A stretch of DNA of 64,000 nucleotides from VBCG01 sp044226535 (GCA_044226535.1 JBGAGT010000007.1:169170-233169); one strand, 5' to 3'. Shown: positions 1 to 9,353, counted from the first letter of the stretch. Made by a program: numbers and translations. Notes: a model not told the origin generated them from the letters alone.

Positions 1-51
1 CATCGCTGCCGGCGGCAACCCGCTAGGTCCTCATCACGACCCGCACCCTGG

Positions 52-2007
52 CTACGGCGTGCACGTTTCCGAAGGCGACACGAACGGGAACATCCGCTCC
101 ACGAACACCGCCATCTGGCCGCGCGTCAACGGCGCCGCCGGGCAATAGCGCAACGGGCCCGTCGCGCAACCCCCGGTCACCCCGAGGCGATAGATCTTCT
201 CGACGTACGCGGCGCCCGAGTCGCCGGCCGCGACGTCGGCGAACACCGTCCCGGTGGCGGCCTGCGGCGTGTACGAGGTGCCGCAGGAGGCGCGCAACAG
301 GAAGATCGCCATCTGCGCGCGCGTGACCGGCTGCTCGGGGCAGTAGATGCCGCTGCCGCAACCGGTGGTGATGCCGTCGCGGGCGAGCTGCTCGATGTAG
401 TCCGCGAACTGCGAGTCGACCGGCACGTCGGTGAACATCCCCGTCGCCGCGGCGGGCGTGTAGATCGAAGCCTTGCGCGTGCGCTCCAGGAACACCGCCA
501 TCTGGCGTCGCGTGATCGCGTCGTCGGGGCAGTACGTGCCCGCCGTGCAGCCGGAGGTGATGCCGGCCTGCTTCATGAACTCGACGGCGCCGAACTGCGA
601 ATTGCCTGCCGGGACGTCGCTGAAGGACGCCACGACGGGATGCAGCGCCGAGGTCGGGCGATAGCTGGCGACCATCTTGGCGGTCAGGTTGAGCACACGC
701 GCGACGTTGCGCAGCGAGGCGTCGCCCATCACCGCGGGCGGGGTGGCGTCCGCGGCATTCGTGTCGACCGCGTAGTCGGGCGTGGACATCAGCGGCAGGC
801 GCGCGCACGAGAATCCGTTCGCCACGCACTGGTCGTTGTACGCCATCACCGTGCGCCACCGGTTGGCGAGTTGCACGTAGCCGTGGTTGTAGGCCCTGGG
901 CCCCGTGGTGCCCGGCGACACGTAGGTATCGTGGTTGGCCCCCATGTTGTGGCCCAGCTCGTGCGGGTACGACAGGTTGCCGACCGCGCAGCTCGCGGCG
1001 ATGACGTTGAAGCCGTTGCCGTCATTGCCGGCACCGATGCTCAAGGGAATCCAGCCGATCCCGCAGATACCGCCACCCGGCTCGACCAGCAGCGTGACGA
1101 GGTCGGCGCCGTGCTGGTTGCGAAGCGCGGGCACGACCGACAGGGTTCCCTGGGCGTCGGTGAGGTCGTCGAGCGCGCAGCCCCAGTAGTCGCCGGCGTC
1201 GGCGGGCGTGGCGCAGGTGGTGTAGGTGACGGCGGCGGAGTACACGAGCCTCAGGCGCTGCGCGATGCCGCTGTTCGCATACACGGCATTCGCCGTGGCG
1301 ACGGCCTGCGCCGCGAGCGCGTTCATGTCCGATGTCGAGGCGGCGCCCTGCGCCGCGGCGTTCCACAGCGTCATCACGTCGATGAGCCGGCCGGAGTCGG
1401 CGGGGACGTCGGCGGCCGCCACGCCGGCCGCGCGCGTCGACAGATGGTCGACGGTGCCCGGCGAGGCAGGCGCGGGGCGCGGCGGAAGCTCGACGCCGAA
1501 CGAGACGTCCGAAACGTCGCGAAGGCCGTGGCTACCGTCGGGCGCGCGGCGCACGACGTAGTGGCGTCCGCCCATCCACACGTCCATCAGCATCACGTCG
1601 CCGAGCGTGGTGGCGACGCCCGAGCCGTGCTCGACGCCGGGAATGGCGAAGGCGATGCTGGTCGCGCCGTTCTCGGCCGTCTGCGCGAACGCGACCTCGG
1701 CCTCGTGCGCCGTTCCGTCGCCCACGTCCACCGCGAAGGCCGGCGTCTCGCCCTGGCGGCTCCGCGCCGCGAGGGCGGTGAGCACGTCGAACCTCGGCGA
1801 GACCGGGAGGATGGCCGCGGCGCTGGTCGATCGCGGCTGTGCGCCAGCCGACGGAGTCGCCTCGAACAGCGAGGGCAGCGCGGCCGACGCGGGGAAGGCG
1901 GCCATGACGGCGACGGCCGCGGCGAGGGCCGTGACGATCCTCGCAGCGCAGGCCGTCGAGCGCGCGCGGTGCCGGGTTCGAGGGTTGTGTTCCGAAGCTT
2001 GCTGCAT
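52..2007 (-). CDS. Secreted reprolysin-like zinc metalloprotease with three SLH-like repeats
   Basis: A predicted secreted metzincin protease of 651 aa. The N-terminus is basic, followed by a hydrophobic stretch and an ASA-type cleavage site near residue 42, so export is likely. The zinc site HELGHNMGANHD has H349, E350, H353 and H359, and the Met-turn is M388 (VMAY); this layout is typical of the M12B/reprolysin-like group. Residues 460-640 carry three SLH-like repeats of the form DVP...GC-x(4-7)-YCP...TR-x-QMA-x-F, each with a cysteine pair not found in classical SLH domains. I chose the ATG at 2007 because AGGA and GGAG lie just upstream and it directly precedes the signal peptide. An in-frame ATG at 2043 is possible. 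A protein of the same design lies at 3133-5337. The substrate is unknown. Confidence 0.88.
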   Translation of the reverse strand: MQQASEHNPRTRHRARSTACAARIVTALAAAVAVMAAFPASAALPSLFEATPSAGAQPRSTSAAAILPVSPRFDVLTALAARSRQGETPAFAVDVGDGTAHEAEVAFAQTAENGATSIAFAIPGVEHGSGVATTLGDVMLMDVWMGGRHYVVRRAPDGSHGLRDVSDVSFGVELPPRPAPASPGTVDHLSTRAAGVAAADVPADSGRLIDVMTLWNAAAQGAASTSDMNALAAQAVATANAVYANSGIAQRLRLVYSAAVTYTTCATPADAGDYWGCALDDLTDAQGTLSVVPALRNQHGADLVTLLVEPGGGICGIGWIPLSIGAGNDGNGFNVIAASCAVGNLSYPHELGHNMGANHDTYVSPGTTGPRAYNHGYVQLANRWRTVMAYNDQCVANGFSCARLPLMSTPDYAVDTNAADATPPAVMGDASLRNVARVLNLTAKMVASYRPTSALHPVVASFSDVPAGNSQFGAVEFMKQAGITSGCTAGTYCPDDAITRRQMAVFLERTRKASIYTPAAATGMFTDVPVDSQFADYIEQLARDGITTGCGSGIYCPEQPVTRAQMAIFLLRASCGTSYTPQAATGTVFADVAAGDSGAAYVEKIYRLGVTGGCATGPLRYCPAAPLTRGQMAVFVERMFPFVSPSETCTP

Positions 2008-2150
2008 GGCTCCAATCCTGTTCGAGGTCACGACATGCTCCATGCGCCGGTTGCGAGGCCCCGCAGGGCATTCGAGGCGCGGTGATGCTGGGCTAGAATG
2101 CCAGCGCCCGCGGCGCGGCAGGCGCCGTCTCCAACGAGTCCGGGGTTCCG

Positions 2151-3065
2151 ATGACACAGGTTTTTCGCGGCGCGCTCGTGGCGCTGGCAATCGCAGGGCT
2201 CTGCCCGTCGCACGGGGCAGCGGCTGCAGACGCTCCATCGCCGGCGCCGGTCGTCATGCCCGCTGCACGCGGGGCGCCTCCGCCGGCCGATCCCGCCGCC
2301 GAGCGCGCGCGTGCCGTCAAGGCCCTGCAGGAGGGCGACTACGCGACGGCGATGCAGGTCTTCAAGCCGCTGGCCGATCGAGGCGACCCTTACGCACAGT
2401 TCGTGATGGGACAGATGGCCGAGCAGGGGGGCACGCCCCCGCAGAGCTACCGCGAGGCCGTGCGCTGGTACAAGCTCGCGATCGACCAGGGCAGCCCCGA
2501 GGCGATGACCAACCTCGGCTTCCTGTACGAGCAGGGCAACGGCGTGCCGCAGGACTACGCCGAGGCGATGCGCCTTTACCGCAAGGCGGCCGACGCCGGC
2601 AATGCGGTCGCGCAGGGCAACCTCGGCAATGTCTACCTCGAGGGCCGCCTCGCCGGGAAGGACGAGGCCGAGGCCGCGCGCTGGTACACCAAGGCGGCCG
2701 CGCAGGGCGACCCCATCGCCCAGTTCAACCTCGCGCGCCTGTACGAAAAGGGGCGTGGCGTGCCGGTCGATGCCGGGAAGGCCTTCGAGCTGTACAGCGA
2801 CTCGGCGAACGCGGGCTTCGCGAGCGCGCAGCTCAACCTCGGCATCCTGTACGCGGAAGGGATGGGGGTGGCAAAGGACGAGGTCCAGGCGCACAAGTGG
2901 TTCAACCTCGCGTCCACCAACGCCGACGACGACGCGACGCGCAAGAATGCCGCGCGCAACCGCGACCTCGTCGCGCAAAAGCTCTCGCCGGGCGACGTGG
3001 CGCGCGCGCAGGCGCTGGCGCGCGAATGGAAGCCGCAGGCGCCGGTCGCGGCGAAGGCCAACTAG
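2151..3065 (+). CDS. Sel1-repeat (TPR-like) periplasmic protein
   Basis: A 304-aa protein with a signal peptide (residues 1-26, cleavage near GAAAA-DAP) followed by about six Sel1-like repeats from residue 60 to 270. The repeats show the typical pattern A...LG-x-LY-x-G-GV-x-(K/Q)DY-x-EA-x-x-(W/L)Y-x-KAA. Sel1 proteins act as scaffolds in envelope processes or signalling, and no enzymatic motif is visible. The gene lies between two SLH-like metalloproteases on the other strand and is divergent from the first, with 143 bp between the starts. Whether it works with the proteases is only suggested by position. Confidence 0.85.
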   Translation: MTQVFRGALVALAIAGLCPSHGAAAADAPSPAPVVMPAARGAPPPADPAAERARAVKALQEGDYATAMQVFKPLADRGDPYAQFVMGQMAEQGGTPPQSYREAVRWYKLAIDQGSPEAMTNLGFLYEQGNGVPQDYAEAMRLYRKAADAGNAVAQGNLGNVYLEGRLAGKDEAEAARWYTKAAAQGDPIAQFNLARLYEKGRGVPVDAGKAFELYSDSANAGFASAQLNLGILYAEGMGVAKDEVQAHKWFNLASTNADDDATRKNAARNRDLVAQKLSPGDVARAQALAREWKPQAPVAAKAN

Positions 3066-3132
3066 CCCGTGCCGGCGGCCGGCCCCGGCGGCCGTCGTAG
3101 CGGCACCCGCCGCGTGTGCTCGACGCATCGTC

Positions 3133-5337
3133 CTAGGGGGGCGTCGGCAGCGAGAACTCGCGCTGGAAGAACATCGCCATCTGCGCGCGCGTGACCGTGA
3201 GATCGGGGCAGTAGGTCGTCGCCGTGCAGCCGTTGGTCACGCCCATCTTGTAGAGCATCTCGATCCACGCGGCTTGCGGGTGGCTCGCCGGGACGTCGGT
3301 GAACACCTTGCCGGTCGCGGCGGGCGGCGTGTAGCTCCCGCCGTAGCGGCCCTTGACCAGCATCATCGACATGGAGGCGCGCGTGACGAGGTCGTCGGGG
3401 CAGAAGCGCAGCGGATTGGTCCCGCAACCCGGGTCGATTCCGTCGGCATAGAACTGCTCGACCGGGCCCGCGGCGGGGTTGTCCTTGGGCACGTCGCTGA
3501 ACTTGCCGGTCGGCGAGTACTTGTAGTTGAAGCCGCGCTTCTCGCGCTCCATGAACATCGCCATCTGCGCGCGCGTGACCATCTGCTCGGGGCAGAACAT
3601 CGGGGGGTTCGCGCTGCAGCCGTTGGTCACCTGGTTCCAGCGCAGCGTCTCGATCGGCAGGTAGGCCGCATAGTCCACCGGGACGTCGACGAAGCTCGGG
3701 CGCGCGGGTGCGGTGACGGTGACGGTGAGCGCGGAGGCGGTCGCCGACACCACGGTGATCGACACGCCGTACTCGTCGCTGAACGTCTGGCCCGGGAGCA
3801 GGGCGCCATCGGTGAACGCGCTGGTGGCCGGCGTCATGTCGAGGTACTCGGTATCGTCGCCGCAGCCGCTGCAGATGGTTTCGAACGGCGAGGCGACGTG
3901 GATCTGCGCGCCGTTCACCGGGAAGGCAGACAGGCCGGCGTCGAAGCCGAGCGGCTGGCGGAATTCGATCCAGTAGCTTCGGTAGCGATTGGCCTTCACC
4001 TGGACGGCGTACCGGCTCGCCCCGCCCGCCTCGATCGGCGAAATGGTGTAGGTCGCGGTGCCGGCGGTGTGGTTGTAGACGCTGCCCGTGGCGATCCAGC
4101 CGAGGTAGTTCTTCTGGAAGGCGTTGAAATGCATCGCGCGGTTGTTGCCCATCACGTCGAACGGATCGCCGTATTCCGACGCCGTGCAGGGCGCGGTGAT
4201 CACGGTGGCGCCGCAGTCGAGGCTCGCCGCGTGCAGGAGCCCGTAGTTGTGGCCGATCTCGTGCCCGATGACCAGCAGGCTGGTGGTCTGCTTGATGTAG
4301 GCGCGGCCCCAGCCGACGTAGGCGAGGCCCGCCCAGCCGCAGTTGAACGGGGCGCTCTCGAACAGGTAGACGAGGTTGGTGTAGCTGGCGACCGTGTAGC
4401 CGGCGGCCGTGGCCGCGGCCTCGGCGAGCGTGGCGATCACGTTGATGTCGCACTGCTTGTTGTTGTTGGCGTCGAGCGGCACGATGCCGTTCGCCTTGAG
4501 CCATGCGCCTCCCACGTTCGCCACCGTGCCGTCGAGCAGGTGGCCGCCGAACGACACATCGCGGTAGTACTCGGCGACGCTCTGCGTCGGGGAAGCGCCG
4601 AATACGGCGGTGCTGATCGACGCGGTGGTGAACGGGTCGGCGTTGTAGGTGTAGGGCGTGACCTTGTTGCTGGGGAACTTGATCGGGATCACCAGCACCT
4701 TGTTGGTGACTGCGGCAGCGAGCATGTCGCTCGCACCGCCCGCGGCGGGCCGCTCGAGGATGATCACGCGGTCGGCGAACATCTGGCCGTCGCCGAGGAA
4801 GGTGCCCGTCACGGCGACCTTCATGCCGTTGGACAGCGCGTCGATGCCCTGCAACAGCACGAGCTCGGTCATGCTGCCGTCGGGCGCCACCACCGAGTAG
4901 AAGAAGCGGCTGGCGCCTCCGTCGAAGTTGTCGGCATGCCCGAGGCGCAGTGTCCCCGAGACCTCCAGCGCGGCCGGCGCCGCCGCGGACTTGATGCTGC
5001 CGCGGTCGTCGCGCGTGGCGCTCGCGACGTCGAGGGTCGCGAGCTCGGCGCCCCCGCTGACGTGGTAAGCACTTCCAGGCGTCATGCCGGCAGCGGTGAT
5101 GCCGCGCAGCAGGTAGCGCTCGCCGCTCGACGTTTCCAGCGCGATGAATCGCCGCGTGGCGCCGCTCGTCGCGTCGGTCACGGTGATGGACCGCGCGACA
5201 CCGTCGAGCGTGACGTTCCGCGCGACGACCGCGCGAGGTACGTCGTGCGCGCCGTCGGTGTGGCCGCCGTGCGCCGAGGCGAACGAGGCCGCGAACGCCA
5301 TGGCCCACGCCGCCACGAAACCCGTAGTCCGGATCAT
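3133..5337 (-). CDS. Secreted gametolysin-like (M11) metalloprotease with three SLH-like repeats
   Basis: A 734-aa predicted secreted metalloprotease. The signal peptide is residues 1-22 (ending SFASA-HGG). The zinc-binding motif HEIGHNYGLLH has H359, E360, H363 and H369, and a Met-turn DVMG lies at M396, as in the gametolysin/M11 group. Residues 548-730 hold three SLH-like repeats with cysteine pairs (GC...FCP / YCP...TRAQMAMF) like those of the protease ending at 52. The catalytic domains of the two proteins are only distantly alike, so the shared C-terminus looks like a common surface or sorting module. The ATG at 5337 has GGGGAG about 8 nt upstream and opens the signal peptide; upstream in-frame ATGs lack this. 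Confidence 0.87.
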   Translation of the reverse strand: MIRTTGFVAAWAMAFAASFASAHGGHTDGAHDVPRAVVARNVTLDGVARSITVTDATSGATRRFIALETSSGERYLLRGITAAGMTPGSAYHVSGGAELATLDVASATRDDRGSIKSAAAPAALEVSGTLRLGHADNFDGGASRFFYSVVAPDGSMTELVLLQGIDALSNGMKVAVTGTFLGDGQMFADRVIILERPAAGGASDMLAAAVTNKVLVIPIKFPSNKVTPYTYNADPFTTASISTAVFGASPTQSVAEYYRDVSFGGHLLDGTVANVGGAWLKANGIVPLDANNNKQCDINVIATLAEAAATAAGYTVASYTNLVYLFESAPFNCGWAGLAYVGWGRAYIKQTTSLLVIGHEIGHNYGLLHAASLDCGATVITAPCTASEYGDPFDVMGNNRAMHFNAFQKNYLGWIATGSVYNHTAGTATYTISPIEAGGASRYAVQVKANRYRSYWIEFRQPLGFDAGLSAFPVNGAQIHVASPFETICSGCGDDTEYLDMTPATSAFTDGALLPGQTFSDEYGVSITVVSATASALTVTVTAPARPSFVDVPVDYAAYLPIETLRWNQVTNGCSANPPMFCPEQMVTRAQMAMFMEREKRGFNYKYSPTGKFSDVPKDNPAAGPVEQFYADGIDPGCGTNPLRFCPDDLVTRASMSMMLVKGRYGGSYTPPAATGKVFTDVPASHPQAAWIEMLYKMGVTNGCTATTYCPDLTVTRAQMAMFFQREFSLPTPP

Positions 5338-5406
5338 CCCAAGTCTCCCCAAGCGGTCGAACCCCGCCATTATGACATTGGCATGGCGGCGGTTCCCCCG
5401 ATGCGC

Positions 5407-5485
5407 CGTCATCCCCGCGAAACATGCCCCCGAATGCGGTTGTCGGGGGCGGGGACCCATGGAGTCCCGCTTTCGCGGGAATGAC
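5407..5485. repeat. dRS3-like palindromic repeat pair, one copy with altered loop
   Basis: Two palindromes of the dispersed family lie head to head. The right copy (about 5464-5485) is a normal AGTCCCGC/GCGGGAATGAC hairpin. The left copy starts CGTCATCCCCGCGAAA but has an extra CCCCCGA...TCGGGGG hairpin inserted before the closing GCGGGGACCC. The stretch 5338-5622 holds only this repeat and the leader of the next gene. Confidence 0.75.
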
Positions 5486-5622
5486 CGACATGCCTCGCAA
5501 GGCGCCTACCCCGCAAACATCGCGCCCAAGGCGCGCTCCGCTCTATAACCGATTGATTATCTGCGCTAAACTTCGGCATTGCGGTGCCGTTCATGGGTCT
5601 TCGAGCGCCGCCTGGAGGACGC

Positions 5623-5985
5623 TTGAACGCTCGTTGGGCGGTGACGGTGACGCTTTTCGCGGCCTACGTGGCGTGCACGTCGGCGGGGCTCTTGCTCTTC
5701 AAGGCGGGCTGGCCGCGGCTTGCGCAGGCCTTCGCCGAGCACGCCCCGCTGTGGAGGCCCGCCGCGATCCCCGCGCTGGGTGCCTGCCTGTACGTCACCT
5801 CGTTCCTGCTGTGGCTCGCGATTGTCACGCGCCTGCCGCTGACCATCGCCTATCCGATCGCCATCGGGCTTTCGCTGCTGGCGGTCACCGCGGGCGCGGT
5901 CGCCTGGCTGGGCGAGAGCATGACCCTCGCGCGCGTGTCGGGAACGTTGCTGATCCTCGCCGGCGTGGTGCTGATCACGCGCTGA
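5623..5985 (+). CDS. Small four-helix DMT/SMR-like membrane protein
   Basis: A 120-aa integral membrane protein with four predicted helices (about residues 3-22, 37-57, 62-82 and 92-118), the size and layout of SMR/EamA-type small transporters and ArnE/ArnF-like flippase subunits. The conserved membrane glutamate of drug-exporting SMR proteins (E14 in EmrE) is absent from helix 1, so drug/proton antiport is unlikely and the substrate is unknown. The start is uncertain. TTG at 5623 has GGAGG 4 nt upstream; GTG 5584 and ATG 5593 are in-frame alternatives with poorer ribosome sites. It converges on mtnA. Confidence 0.7.
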   Translation: MNARWAVTVTLFAAYVACTSAGLLLFKAGWPRLAQAFAEHAPLWRPAAIPALGACLYVTSFLLWLAIVTRLPLTIAYPIAIGLSLLAVTAGAVAWLGESMTLARVSGTLLILAGVVLITR

Positions 5986-7099
5986 GCCGTTCGCCGCGCA
6001 AACCCTCGTGCAGTGCCTCCGCGCTGCCGTAGAGGCCGCGCTCGGTGAGCCATCCGCTGACGAGCCTCGCCGGCGTCACGTCGAACGCAGGATTGAGCGC
6101 ACGCGACCCGGCCGGGCCGATCGCGACCTCGCGCGCGACGCCGTCGGCGTCGTGTCCCGCGACGCACATCACCTCCGACGCGGCGCGGTGCTCGATCGGC
6201 GTGTCGTCGCCGCGCGCGAGCGAGGCGTCGAAGCTCGGCGAGGGCAGCGCCACGTAGAACGGCACGCCGTTGTCGCGCGCGGCGAGCGCCTTGTCGTAGG
6301 TGCCGATCTTGTTGCAGACGTCGCCGTTGCGCGTGACGCGGTCGGCACCCACGATCACCAGGTCGACGCCGCCCGCGCGCAACAGCGCGCCGCTCGCGCC
6401 GTCGACGAAGACGGTGTGCGCGATGCCGCGTTGCGCCATCTCCCATGCCGTCAGCTTCGCGCCCTGCATCCGCGGACGCGTCTCGCTGACCAGCACCTCG
6501 AGGTCGATGCCCTCGGCGTGGGCGAGGAACAGCGGCGCGGTGGCGGTGCCGTAGCCCAGCGTCGCCAGCGCGCCGGTGTTGCAATGGGTCATGACGCTGA
6601 CGCGCCCGCCGTTGCGCGACGCCGCCTCGCGCAGCAGCGCGAGGCCGTGCACGCCGATGGCGTGGTTGATCGCGACGTCCTCGGCGGCGATGCGATCGGC
6701 CTCGTCCCAGGCCGCGTCGGCGCGCGCCGAGGGTGCGAGCGGGGCGACACGCGCACGCACGCGCGACAGCGCCCATCGCAGGTTGACGGCCGTGGGGCGC
6801 GCGGCGTCGAGCGCCGCGAATGCGCGGGCCAGCGAGTCGTCGCCGGCGTCGCGGTCGAGCGCCATGGCGAGGCCGTAAGCGCCGACGGCGCCGATCAGCG
6901 GCGCGCCCCGCACCCACATCGCGGCGATGGCGCGCGCGGCCGTTTCCGCGTCGCCGATGCGCACCGTGACCAACTCGGCAGGCAGCGCGCGCTGGTCGAT
7001 CACCTCGATGGAACGCGCCCCGGGTTCGTGCGCGAGCGAGCGGTAGCGGCCGGGGTCGGGCGGCGCGGTGCTCGTGGAGGGCGTGGGGCCGGCGGGCAT
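5975..7099 (-). CDS. mtnA: S-methyl-5-thioribose-1-phosphate isomerase
   Basis: Converts methylthioribose-1-phosphate to methylthioribulose-1-phosphate in the methionine salvage pathway. The 374-aa protein carries the family signatures: THCNTGALAT with catalytic C173, and VGADR with D252, plus RGAPLIG near residue 64 and the GT-x-NKIGTY block. The start at 7099 gives a family-like length; no strong ribosome site is visible. It lies 38 bp downstream of a spermidine-synthase-like gene on the same strand. That fits an operon, because aminopropyl transfer yields methylthioadenosine, the feedstock of this pathway. No mtnP or later salvage gene is in the window. Confidence 0.93.
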   Translation of the reverse strand: MPAGPTPSTSTAPPDPGRYRSLAHEPGARSIEVIDQRALPAELVTVRIGDAETAARAIAAMWVRGAPLIGAVGAYGLAMALDRDAGDDSLARAFAALDAARPTAVNLRWALSRVRARVAPLAPSARADAAWDEADRIAAEDVAINHAIGVHGLALLREAASRNGGRVSVMTHCNTGALATLGYGTATAPLFLAHAEGIDLEVLVSETRPRMQGAKLTAWEMAQRGIAHTVFVDGASGALLRAGGVDLVIVGADRVTRNGDVCNKIGTYDKALAARDNGVPFYVALPSPSFDASLARGDDTPIEHRAASEVMCVAGHDADGVAREVAIGPAGSRALNPAFDVTPARLVSGWLTERGLYGSAEALHEGLRGERLSA

Positions 7100-7137
7100 G
7101 CCGCCCGCAGGGGCCGCGGACCCCGGTGCTGTCCCGC

Positions 7138-9171
7138 TCACCGCTTCAGCACCTGCACGATGTTGTTGAAATCGTCGGTCCACAGCCGCCAGCCGGGGCG
7201 CGGCTCGATGGCCGAGGCGACGTCCTTGATCGAGTCGCGGCCCAGCACGCTGTCGTTGCGCGCCACCAGCACCCAGTCGGAGACCGATGCGAGCTCGCCG
7301 GCGCCGCTGTCGTCGACGTGCACGGCGACGAGGCCGTGCGCGCGCGCGATGGCGTCGACCACCGGCGCCAGGGCGAGGAAGCGGTTGGTGACGTGGAAGG
7401 CGATCACGCCGTCGGGCTTCATGTGCCGCAGGTACACGCCCATCGCCTCGTCGGTGATGAGGTGGACGGGGATCGCGTCGCTGGAGAACGCATCGATCGC
7501 CAGCACGTCGAACTGCTGCGGCGGCTCGCGCTCGAGCGACAGCCGCGCGTCGCCCAGCACCGTCTCGATGGTGGCGTCGCTGTCGCGCAGGTAGCTGAAG
7601 TACTCCTTGGCGATGCCGATGACCGCGGGGTTGATGTCGTAGATGCGGAACACGTCGCCCTTGGCACCCCAGGCCGCCACCGTGCCGGTGCCGAGCCCGA
7701 TCATGCCGAGGCGAAGGGGCTCGAGGCGCGGGTTGAGCGTCTCGAGCAGCACGCCGAGGCCCGAGGTCGCGGTGTAGTAGGTCGAGGGCTCGCGCACGCG
7801 ATCGGGGGAGAGGTACTGGTTGCCGTGCATGATGGTGCCGTGGATCAGCGACCGGTGCAGCGAGTCGCCGCTGCCCGATTCCTGCACGCGCAGGATCCCG
7901 TAGAAGTTGCGCGCGACGAAGATCGTCGAGTCGTAGAACTGGCGGATCGACCACGCCGACGCGCCGATGGTGCCGAGCAGCGCGACCACGGCGAGCGCAC
8001 CGCGCGGCAACCCGCCGGCGCGGCTTCGCAGCACCAGCAGCAGGGCGCAGGCGACCAGCCCGAAGCCGAGCTCGAATCCCGCGCGCAGGAACATCGGCGC
8101 CGCGATGCCGACCAGCGCGGCGCCCAGCGCGCCCCCCAGCGCGACCATCAGGTAGAAGCGCGTGAGGTAGCGCGGCGAGGGCCGCGTCGAGGCGAGCTCG
8201 CCGTGGCAGAACATGCAGGCGACGAAAAGGCCCGCGCAGGACACGCCGAACTGCAACGCGAGCTCGTGGGTGACCCGCGAGTCGGCGAGCGTCCAGGCCA
8301 TCGCGCCGAGCGCCAGCGCGGCGAGCACGTGGAAGAGACCGCGGCGGTACCAGCGGTCGCTGTCGAAGCACAGGATGAAGGTGGCGAGGTAGATCGTCAG
8401 CGGCACGATCCACAAGAGCGGCACCGCGGCGACGTTCTCCGCGATGTGGTTGCTCACCGCGAGCAGCAGCACCGAGCCGACCGCGGCCAGCGCGATCCAC
8501 AGGAGCTGCAGCGACCCGGCGGGCGCCACGCGCTCGGCTGCGCCCGCTGGCGCCGAGGTGGCGAGCGGCAGCGCCCGCGCGTCCCGCGGCAATGATTGCA
8601 GCGTGCGCCAGGCGAGCGCGGAGCACAGCAGCGCGAACACTGCGAACCCCCACGACCACCACGACGCCTGGTCGCGCGTGGCGATCCACGGCTCGATGGC
8701 GAAGGGGTAGCCGACGAGCGCGAGCATCGACGCGAAGTTCGACAGCGCGAACAGCCGATAGGGGCTGCGTCCCGGGAAGCGCCGCGCGAACCACGCCTGC
8801 ACCAGCGGGCTGGTCGTCGACAGCGCGAAGTAGGGCGGCCCGATGGTGACGACGAGCAGGCCGAGGATCAGCCAGGCCGGGTTCTCGCCGCCGGCGGGCT
8901 TCCAGTGCGCGGCGGGGATGATGGGCAGGCAGGCGATCGCCGCGACCAGCACCAGCCCGTGCAGCATCGCGCCGCGGTCGGCGCGCATCCGGCGCGCCAC
9001 CACGTCGGCGTAGGCATAGCCCGCGAGCAGCGTCGACTGGAAGAACACGAGGCAGGTGGTCCACACGGCCGCCGAGCCGCCGAACCACGGCAGGATCTGC
9101 TTCGCGATGATCGGCTGGACCAGGAACAGCAGGAACGCCGAGAGGAAGATGGTCGCCGCGTACAGACCCAT
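7138..9171 (-). CDS. Membrane protein with C-terminal spermidine-synthase-like domain
   Basis: A 677-aa fusion. The N-terminal 480 residues hold a series of hydrophobic helices (MFS-like, starting GLYAATIFLSAFLLFL). The C-terminal 190 residues form a spermidine-synthase-like Rossmann fold with nucleotide motif GLGTGT (492-497), an acidic residue after the next strand (YD, about 512) and AIDAF near 560. Such fused proteins are common in proteobacteria and are annotated as fused MFS/spermidine synthase, but few have a proven substrate. The gene lies immediately upstream of mtnA. The start ATG at 9171 is the first codon of the hydrophobic region; the ribosome site is weak. Aminopropyltransferase activity is an inference. 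Confidence 0.82.
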   Translation of the reverse strand: MGLYAATIFLSAFLLFLVQPIIAKQILPWFGGSAAVWTTCLVFFQSTLLAGYAYADVVARRMRADRGAMLHGLVLVAAIACLPIIPAAHWKPAGGENPAWLILGLLVVTIGPPYFALSTTSPLVQAWFARRFPGRSPYRLFALSNFASMLALVGYPFAIEPWIATRDQASWWSWGFAVFALLCSALAWRTLQSLPRDARALPLATSAPAGAAERVAPAGSLQLLWIALAAVGSVLLLAVSNHIAENVAAVPLLWIVPLTIYLATFILCFDSDRWYRRGLFHVLAALALGAMAWTLADSRVTHELALQFGVSCAGLFVACMFCHGELASTRPSPRYLTRFYLMVALGGALGAALVGIAAPMFLRAGFELGFGLVACALLLVLRSRAGGLPRGALAVVALLGTIGASAWSIRQFYDSTIFVARNFYGILRVQESGSGDSLHRSLIHGTIMHGNQYLSPDRVREPSTYYTATSGLGVLLETLNPRLEPLRLGMIGLGTGTVAAWGAKGDVFRIYDINPAVIGIAKEYFSYLRDSDATIETVLGDARLSLEREPPQQFDVLAIDAFSSDAIPVHLITDEAMGVYLRHMKPDGVIAFHVTNRFLALAPVVDAIARAHGLVAVHVDDSGAGELASVSDWVLVARNDSVLGRDSIKDVASAIEPRPGWRLWTDDFNNIVQVLKR

Positions 9172-9197
9172 GGCGCCATTGTACGGGGCAGGCGAAC

Positions 9198-9344
9198 CGT
9201 CATCCCCGCGCAAGCGGGGAACTACATCGTCATCCCCGCGCAAGCGGGGACCCATGGGTTCCCGCTTGCGCGGGAATGACAGCGAGTGGGTTCCCGCTTG
9301 CGCGGGAATGACGGCGGGTGGGTTCCCGCTTGCGCGGGAATGAC
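9198..9344. repeat. Cluster of five dRS3-like palindromes
   Basis: Two CGTCATCCCCGCG-type hairpins are followed by three inverted copies (GGTTCCCGC...GCGGGAATGAC) spaced by short, similar linkers such as AGCGAGTG and GGCGGGTG. The cluster fills the gap between the hemerythrin-like gene and the spermidine-synthase-like gene, both transcribed leftward. It may act as a transcript-end or boundary structure. Confidence 0.85.
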
Positions 9345-9353
9345 GGTCCCGTG

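Noticed and set aside
2602..5484. A 960-residue open frame on the plus strand
   Set aside because: It is the antisense of the metalloprotease gene, with Arg/His/Gly-rich composition typical of GC-rich shadow frames.
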